From NCBI GenBank assembly GCA_036375275.1, contig DASUSF010000297.1, forward strand, positions 1 to 13,566: a stretch of 13,566 nt of DNA, written 5' to 3'. Under the pieces are notes generated by a model. The model worked only from the letters and a program-made list of their open reading frames with translations. It had not been told where the DNA came from and did not search any database. Each line of letters starts with the position of its first letter. Positions within the stretch are counted from its first letter, which is position 1. The position numbers and the translations under genes were made by a program. This document shows, in pieces, positions 12,103-13,566 of the stretch. The DNA is from DASUSF01 sp036375275. GTDB taxonomy: Bacteria; Pseudomonadota; Alphaproteobacteria; Geminicoccales; Geminicoccaceae.

Positions 12103-12945
12103 ATGAGCGCCCTTGAACCCATGCTCAGAGAGACCGCAGGGCGTCGGCCGCAGAGCGCCGACGACGACGAGGCGGCCCGCGGCTTCGCCTGGAGCCGGGT
12201 GATCGGCCTGCCGGTGATCGCCGGGACGATGGACGCCGTCACCGACGGGATCCTCGCGCGGGCGGGCGCGGCCGAGGGCGGCTACGTCTGCGTCGCCAAC
12301 GTCCACATGCTGGTCACGGCGCGGCGCGATCCTCGGTTCCGACCGGTGGTCGAGCAGGCGCCGCTGGTGGTCAGCGACAGTCGGCCGCTGGTCTGGGAGC
12401 TGCACCGCCAGGGGCTCACCTTCGCCGAGCAGCTCTACGGGCCGCTGCTGATGGTCGAGCTGTGCCGGAAGGCCGCCGCCGAGGGCACCCCGGTGTTCTT
12501 CTATGGTGGCGACGACCAGGTGCGGGACGCCCTGGTGTCCGAGCTGGCGCGCCGGTTCCCGGCCCTTCGCATCGCGGGCGCGGAGGCGGCGCCGCTGCTG
12601 CCGGCCGAGCCGCCCCTCGATCCGGCCCTCGTCGGGCGGATCAGGGCCTCGGGCGCGCGGCTCGTGTTCGCCGCCCTCGGCTGCCCCAAGCAGGAGTTCT
12701 GGATGCGCCGTCATGCGCCGGAGCTGGGCGCGGTCCTGCTCGGCGTCGGCCAGGCGTTCAACGTCGTCGCCGGCACCCTGCCCGATGCGCCGGACTGGAT
12801 GCGAGCGCGCGGCCTCGGCTGGCTCTACCGGCTGGCGCGCGAGCCGCGGCGCCTCTGGCGGCGCTACGTCGTCACCAACAGCCTGTTCCTCGGCTACCTG
12901 GCGCGCGAGCGGCTCAGCGCACGGTTCCACCGGGCGGCGGGCTGA
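12103..12945 (+). CDS. WecG/TagA/CpsF-family glycosyltransferase
   Basis: 280-aa glycosyltransferase (GT26) of the type that adds an N-acetyl-mannosaminyl or related residue to lipid-linked intermediates of exopolysaccharide, capsule or wall polymers at the cytoplasmic membrane face. Seen: VCVANVHMLVTARRDPRF (62-79) with the conserved Asn66; LVVSDSRPLVW (88-98) with the catalytic-type Asp92, where Gly after the Asp is replaced by Ser93; VFFYGG (131-136); ALGCPKQEFWM (191-201); GVGQAFNVVAGTLPDAPDWM (214-233); and the C-terminal membrane-targeting GLGWLYRLAREPRRLWRRY (237-255). The first 30 residues are a variable leader. The ATG at 12103 has GGAGCGG about 8 bases upstream; ATG 12121 is possible. 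No other polysaccharide gene is visible nearby. Its last 32 bases overlap the convergent exporter gene. Confidence 0.9.
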   Translation: MSALEPMLRETAGRRPQSADDDEAARGFAWSRVIGLPVIAGTMDAVTDGILARAGAAEGGYVCVANVHMLVTARRDPRFRPVVEQAPLVVSDSRPLVWELHRQGLTFAEQLYGPLLMVELCRKAAAEGTPVFFYGGDDQVRDALVSELARRFPALRIAGAEAAPLLPAEPPLDPALVGRIRASGARLVFAALGCPKQEFWMRRHAPELGAVLLGVGQAFNVVAGTLPDAPDWMRARGLGWLYRLAREPRRLWRRYVVTNSLFLGYLARERLSARFHRAAG

Positions 12946-13566
12946 GCGGGTCCGCCGCGCCTTCGGGCGCGCGCCGGACCGGCTGGCCACGCCCGCCCCG
13001 GACCAGCAGGAACAGCGCGGCCACCACCAGGACCAGAGCGGCGAGCTCGGCAAGGCCTACGTCCTCCCCGAGGAGCAGCGCCGAGCTGATCACGCCCACC
13101 ACCGGGACCGCGAGGGTCGCCGTCGCGGCGATGCTGGCGTCGACCAGCCGGACCAGGCGGTAATACGAGGTGATCCCGACCACCGTGCCGATCAGCGCGG
13201 TGAACAGGAACGCGAACCATGCCGGGCCGCTGATCGCGCCGAAGTCCGGGACCGGCTCGAGGAACCACCAGCCGGCCGCCATCGGGACCGCCCCGAGCAC
13301 CATCTGCCAGGCGGTGAACGCCATCAGCGGCATGCGCAGGTCGAGCTTCTTGACGAGCACGGTGCCGCCCGCCCAGCAGACGGCGGCCGCCGTCATCAGG
13401 AGGCCGCCGGTGGGCGAGCTTCCGACCAGCGCCAGATCCTCGCCGAGGAGGAGCGCCAGCGCGCTGCCGCCGAGCACCAGCGCCGCGCCATGCTGCCAGC
13501 CGAGACGTTCGCCGAGCAGCCAGACGCTGAGCAGCGTCGCCCAGAGCGGCATGGTGAAGGCGATGA
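12914..13566 (-). CDS. EamA/DMT-family exporter (partial, N-terminus outside window)
   Basis: About 216 C-terminal residues of a drug/metabolite transporter superfamily membrane protein; the full length is normally near 290-300, so roughly 80 N-terminal residues lie beyond the right edge. The frame remains open to the last base, and an internal ATG at 13552 falls in the middle of the conserved FTMPLWATLLSVWLLGERL block (end of the first EamA repeat), so it is not the start. The second repeat runs from SPTGGLLMTAAAVCWAGGTVL through GVISSALLLGEDVGLAE and ends in a hydrophobic helix and a basic, Pro-rich cytoplasmic tail. Such proteins export amino acids or other small molecules; the substrate cannot be told. 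The 3' end overlaps the glycosyltransferase gene by 32 bases. Confidence 0.92.
   Translation of the reverse strand, partial: IAFTMPLWATLLSVWLLGERLGWQHGAALVLGGSALALLLGEDLALVGSSPTGGLLMTAAAVCWAGGTVLVKKLDLRMPLMAFTAWQMVLGAVPMAAGWWFLEPVPDFGAISGPAWFAFLFTALIGTVVGITSYYRLVRLVDASIAATATLAVPVVGVISSALLLGEDVGLAELAALVLVVAALFLLVRGGRGQPVRRAPEGAADPLSPPPGGTVR

Noticed and set aside
1..13566. CRISPR array, riboswitch or insertion sequence
   Set aside because: No spaced direct repeats, no recognisable riboswitch core before any gene and no transposase or paired terminal inverted repeats were found on reading both strands.

Overview
The window is a dense, very GC-rich (by eye about 70%) stretch of ordinary-looking bacterial chromosome. 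Gene families point to an alphaproteobacterium: two lipoproteins of the Caulobacter-named CC0125/CC1285 type, a YggT / DUF167 / FolD gene string, a stand-alone ProXp-ala-type tRNA editing protein, and tRNA-Ala genes with encoded CCA. I cannot place it to genus. No gene-free stretch exceeds 300 bases; the longest gap is about 180 bases.

Layout. 42-2014 (+): the two ATPases of a dipeptide/oligopeptide-type ABC importer, joined by a GTGA overlap; the permease and binding-protein genes would lie to the left. 2041-2673 (+): a type II toxin-antitoxin remnant, with an intact FitA/VapB-like antitoxin and a VapC-like PIN toxin broken by a frameshift plus an apparent small deletion. 2681-3019 (+): an antibiotic-biosynthesis-monooxygenase (ABM) fold protein. 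3004-4062 (-): two tandem paralogous lipoproteins in one operon. 4193-4873 (+): an RraA/HMG-aldolase-like protein. 4887-7894 (-): a three-gene unit with a mercuric-reductase-like flavoprotein followed by two TVP38/TMEM64 (VTT) membrane proteins. 8038-8574 (+): ProXp-ala/YbaK-like editing protein. 8692-9117 (+): MscL. 9178-10083 (-): YpfJ-type neutral zinc metallopeptidase. 10142-11669 (-): yggT, DUF167 and folD, linked by two 4-base stop/start overlaps. 11849-12011 (+): two adjacent tRNA-Ala genes, anticodons CGC and UGC. 12103-12945 (+): a WecG/TagA/CpsF-type glycosyltransferase. 12914-13566 (-): the C-terminal three quarters of an EamA/DMT exporter that runs off the right edge.

How the genes work together. 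Clear functional units are the importer ATPases, the toxin-antitoxin remnant, the lipoprotein pair, the flavoprotein-VTT-VTT operon and the yggT-DUF167-folD operon. The rest are single housekeeping or accessory genes. I found no CRISPR array, insertion sequence, phage gene or attachment-site duplication. The most distinctive unit is the flavoprotein with two VTT proteins. A link between these families is known, but the joint function is not established, and the downstream VTT copy has lost residues that the upstream copy keeps. I see no strong evidence for a wholly new defence or regulatory system here.
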